The notes under the pieces are model-generated. The model made no database searches. It worked only from the letters and a program-made list of their open reading frames with translations, and was not told where the DNA came from. A stretch of 64,000 nt of DNA from Olleya sediminilitoris (GTDB lineage: Bacteria > Bacteroidota > Bacteroidia > Flavobacteriales > Flavobacteriaceae), in the NCBI RefSeq assembly GCF_016785945.1, contig NZ_JAEMEF010000011.1, positions 60,858-124,857 on the forward strand, written 5' to 3'. Position 1 is the stretch's first letter, and every line of letters begins with the position of its first letter. The position numbers were made by a program, and so were the translations under genes. Below, in pieces: positions 62,142-64,000 of the stretch.

Positions 62142-63392
62142 ATGATTTTAGAAATGAAAGTGCCTTCTCCAGGCGAATCTATCACAGAAGTTGAAATAGC
62201 AGAATGGTTAGTTCAAGATGGTGATTATGTAGAAAAAGACCAAGCTATTGCTGAGGTAGATAGTGATAAAGCAACTTTAGAGCTACCTGCAGAAGCAAGC
62301 GGAATTATTACGCTTAAAGCGGAAGAAGGAGATGCTGTAGCAGTTGGCCAAGTAGTGTGTTTAATTGATACAAGTGCTGAAGCTCCAGCAAGTAGCACTT
62401 TTGAAGGTGGTGATGAAGGAGGTAACTCAAATGCTGAAAAAGATTTGGCTAAAGACCAAAAATCAACACCAAATAATGATTCAGCTAAAGCTGCTAACCC
62501 AGCAACAGAAACTTATGCCTCAGGTACTGCTAGTCCTGCAGCAAAAAAGATTTTAGCTGAAAAAAATATTCAAGCCTCAACAATTCAAGGCTCTGGTAAA
62601 GATGGACGTATTACAAAAGATGATGCAGTAAAAGCTGTACCGTCTATGGGAACTCCAACAGGAGGAAATCGTGGATCTTCAAATACTAAAATGTCAATGT
62701 TACGACGTAAAGTAGCAGAACGTTTAGTAGAAGCTAAAAATACAACAGCTATGCTAACTACTTTTAACGAAGTAGATATGGCTCCTATTTTTGAACTTAG
62801 AAAAGAATATAAAGAAACTTTCAAGGCTAAACATGGTGTAAGCTTAGGTTTTATGTCTTTCTTCTCATTGGCAGTTGTTCGTGCATTACAAATGTATCCT
62901 GCAGTAAACTCAATGATTGATGGTAAAGAAATGAAAAGCTTTGATTTTGTAGACATTAGTATTGCAGTATCTGGTCCTAAAGGATTAATGGTGCCAGTAA
63001 TAAGAAATGCAGAAAACTTAACTTTTAGAGGTGTTGAATCTGAAGTTAAACGCTTAGCACTAAGAGCTAGAGATGGACAAATTACAGTAGATGAAATGAC
63101 AGGTGGAACATTTACAATTACAAATGGAGGAGTATTTGGTAGTATGTTGTCTACACCTATTATTAATCCACCTCAAAGTGGTATTTTAGGTATGCATAAT
63201 ATTATTGAAAGACCAATAGCTGTAAATGGTAAGGTAGAAATACATCCAATGATGTATGTTGCGTTATCTTATGATCATAGAATAATTGATGGTAAAGAAA
63301 GTGTAGGCTTTTTAGTAGCTGTTAAAGAAGCTTTAGAAAACCCAACCGAGTTATTAATGAATAACGATATCAAGAAAGCATTAGAATTATAA
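62142..63392 (+). CDS. odhB: Dihydrolipoyllysine-residue succinyltransferase (E2 of 2-oxoglutarate dehydrogenase)
   Basis: 416 residues. The lipoyl domain (1-78) carries the lipoylated Lys43 in [13 protein letters not shown]. An Ala/Ser/Asn-rich linker leads to the peripheral subunit-binding domain (about 128-165: [26 protein letters not shown]). The catalytic acyltransferase domain (about 185-416) ends with the active-site motif [11 protein letters not shown], His379 and Asp383. It forms the cubic core of the complex. It is the last gene of the sucA unit, before a very strong terminator. Confidence 0.97.
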   Translation: MILEMKVPSPGESITEVEIAEWLVQDGDYVEKDQAIAEVDSDKATLELPAEASGIITLKAEEGDAVAVGQVVCLIDTSAEAPASSTFEGGDEGGNSNAEKDLAKDQKSTPNNDSAKAANPATETYASGTASPAAKKILAEKNIQASTIQGSGKDGRITKDDAVKAVPSMGTPTGGNRGSSNTKMSMLRRKVAERLVEAKNTTAMLTTFNEVDMAPIFELRKEYKETFKAKHGVSLGFMSFFSLAVVRALQMYPAVNSMIDGKEMKSFDFVDISIAVSGPKGLMVPVIRNAENLTFRGVESEVKRLALRARDGQITVDEMTGGTFTITNGGVFGSMLSTPIINPPQSGILGMHNIIERPIAVNGKVEIHPMMYVALSYDHRIIDGKESVGFLVAVKEALENPTELLMNNDIKKALEL

Positions 63393-63410
63393 TAATTCTA
63401 ATTAATTAAT

Positions 63411-63446
63411 AAAAAAAGGGAGCAATTTAATTGCTCCCTTTTTTTA
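63411..63446. terminator. Strong bidirectional terminator after odhB
   Basis: A7GGGAGCAATT and AATTGCTCCCT7 arms around a 2-nt loop. Confidence 0.9.
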
Positions 63447-63554
63447 TTTAAAAAAGATAAAAATATTAAATGCAACAATAACAATAGTTAGTATTGTAAT
63501 ACATGCAATTATAATTGTATTCTGTTCTTTTGTTCTTTTTTCTAAATCTATCAT
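63444..63554 (-). CDS. Possible 36-residue membrane micropeptide
   Basis: A short frame starting MIDLEKRTKEQNTI with a strongly hydrophobic middle (IIIACITILTIVIVAFNIF) and a basic end, i.e. a single-pass membrane peptide. The charged N terminus plus one helix is more protein-like than expected by chance in this AT-rich stretch, but no start signal or homologue is known to me. The stop overlaps the odhB terminator. Confidence 0.35.
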   Translation of the reverse strand: MIDLEKRTKEQNTIIIACITILTIVIVAFNIFIFFK

Positions 63555-63573
63555 ATTTACATACTTGTTTTAG

Positions 63574-63643
63574 TTAAAAACTCTGTACCATTACAATACA
63601 GAGTTTTCTTTAAATAATTCTCCCTAAGAACTAATTAATAGCA
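63574..63643 (-). ncRNA. Candidate small RNA, copy A (outermost, diverged)
   Basis: On the minus strand TACCTTTA (63654-63647) is followed by a predicted start near 63643, a hairpin AGUUCU-UAGGG-AGAAUU (loop with GGG, around 63620-63636), and a terminator AAAACUCUGUA...UACAGAGUUUU (63577-63607) with a T run. It has the same layout and length as copies B and C, but the terminator stem has a different sequence. Confidence 0.55.
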
Positions 63644-63676
63644 TGGTAAAGGTATTGATTGTTAAGGATATATAAA

Positions 63677-63694
63677 ATACGTATAACTACGTAT
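63677..63694. promoter_or_regulatory. Palindromic site, copy A
   Basis: ATACGTATAACTACGTAT, a near palindrome immediately upstream of the TTTT -33 position of the copy A promoter. One base differs from the other copies (GA to TA), breaking one arm pair. Confidence 0.5.
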
Positions 63695-63710
63695 TTTTTC
63701 CCAATAGAAG

Positions 63711-63780
63711 CAAAAAAAAAGCTCTAAAACAGTAAATCGTTTTAAAGCTTTATCAATTCTCCCAAAATTGATTGTTAACA
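63711..63780 (-). ncRNA. Candidate small RNA, copy B
   Basis: Promoter TTTC-N19-TACCTTTA (ending 63784), predicted start near 63780. Hairpin UCAAUU-UUGGGAG-AAUUGA lies at 63753-63771. The terminator stem GCUUUAAAAC/GUUUUAGAGC (63721-63748) has one wobble pair and a T9 tail. About 69 nt in all. Confidence 0.65.
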
Positions 63781-63813
63781 TCGTAAAGGTAGAGTGAATA
63801 TTAGAGATATGAA

Positions 63814-63831
63814 ATACGTAGAACTACGTAT
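63814..63831. promoter_or_regulatory. Palindromic site, copy B
   Basis: ATACGTAGAACTACGTAT: 8-bp arms and a 2-bp spacer. It abuts the -33 box (TTTC, 63814-63811 on the minus strand) of copy B, the position expected for an activator. Confidence 0.6.
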
Positions 63832-63851
63832 TTTTTATTTGTAGTAGGTGT

Positions 63852-63920
63852 CAAAAAAAAAGCTCCAAAACAATAAACTGTTTCAGAGCTTTATCAATTC
63901 TCCCAAATTGATTAATAGCA
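63852..63920 (-). ncRNA. Candidate small RNA, copy C
   Basis: Promoter TTTC-N19-TACCTTTA (ending 63924), predicted start near 63920. Hairpin UCAAUU-UGGGAG-AAUUGA lies at 63894-63911. The terminator stem AGCUCUGAAAC/GUUUUGGAGCU (63861-63890) has two wobble pairs and a T9 tail. About 69 nt in all. Confidence 0.65.
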
Positions 63921-63953
63921 CTGTAAAGGTAGAGTGAATATTAGAGATATGAA

Positions 63954-63971
63954 ATACGTAGAACTACGTAT
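63954..63971. promoter_or_regulatory. Palindromic site, copy C
   Basis: ATACGTAGAACTACGTAT, identical to copy B, abutting the -33 box of copy C. Confidence 0.6.
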
Positions 63972-64000
63972 TTTTATTTGTAGTAGGTGTTAAAAAAAAG

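Larger units (their letters stand above)
63574..64000. repeat. Tandem array of about 140-bp units, truncated by the window edge
   Basis: Palindromes start at 63677, 63814 and 63954 (periods 137 and 140). GGGAG loops lie at 63620, 63759 and 63900 (139 and 141). Units B and C are nearly identical over their length; unit A is diverged. The last 20 bp (63981-64000) begin a fourth terminator. There is no coding sequence in the array. Confidence 0.85.

Noticed and set aside
63574..64000. CRISPR array
   Set aside because: The repeats are about 140 bp, contiguous and without variable spacers, and each holds a promoter and terminator.

Overview
The window is an AT-rich bacterial chromosome segment from the Bacteroidota, almost certainly a member of the Flavobacteriaceae. 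Four signs point there. Three secreted proteins end in type IX secretion (T9SS type A) sorting domains. Many transcription starts carry the Bacteroidota promoter form TTTG-N19-TAnnTTTG. Lipoproteins have acidic residues just after the lipobox cysteine. The ribonucleotide reductase has its ATP-cone on the small subunit, as described for flavobacterial class Id enzymes. The genus cannot be fixed from the sequence. No prophage, insertion sequence, CRISPR array or rRNA is visible, and apart from two or three accessory patches the gene content is housekeeping.

Layout: 1-7027 (minus) holds ribF, a gamma-glutamyl-carboxylase-like membrane protein, serS, a TPR protein, a GNAT acetyltransferase, a DUF4286 protein and the start of rsmA. 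7111-13076 holds two divergent secreted zinc metalloproteases. 13129-15453 (minus) holds pth, rplY and prs, followed by a tRNA-Leu(CAA) and a LacI-type regulator. 16915-21791 holds HupE-like, deaminase, S41 protease, FAD protein, MarC and DUF3109 genes. 21886-25547 holds a long leader and nrdB-nrdA. 25704-28649 holds two zinc-ribbon membrane proteins, an OmpA-family lipoprotein and a secreted protein. 28733-35972 looks like a phosphate-responsive patch: a PiT transporter, a small secreted protein, a TonB-dependent receptor and a beta-helix lipoprotein, with Pho-box-like 11-bp direct repeats at three promoters. 36194-42334 holds dgt, a giant T9SS protein and a companion lipoprotein. 42375-48326 holds dxs, a TonB-like protein, a small lipoprotein, tadA, a structured intergenic element and a ClC channel. 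48374-56854 holds aspS and a complete TetR-TolC-MFP-RND efflux operon. 56982-63392 holds a polyprenyl synthetase and the sucA-odhB oxoglutarate dehydrogenase genes.

The most unusual part is the right edge (63574-64000). A unit of about 140 bp is tandemly repeated at least three times and runs out of the window. On the minus strand each unit reads as a complete small-RNA gene: an 18-bp palindrome next to a TTTC-N19-TACCTTTA promoter, then a predicted transcript of about 70 nt with a hairpin exposing GGG in its loop, then an intrinsic terminator. The terminator of the outermost copy keeps the fold while its sequence has changed, which argues that the RNA structure is under selection.

Other points worth attention are the conserved His and Lys of the vitamin-K-carboxylase family in the gene at 4804, the missing gating glutamate in the ClC protein, a near-leaderless polyprenyl synthetase start, a strong inverted repeat at the TetR promoter, and the nrd leader.
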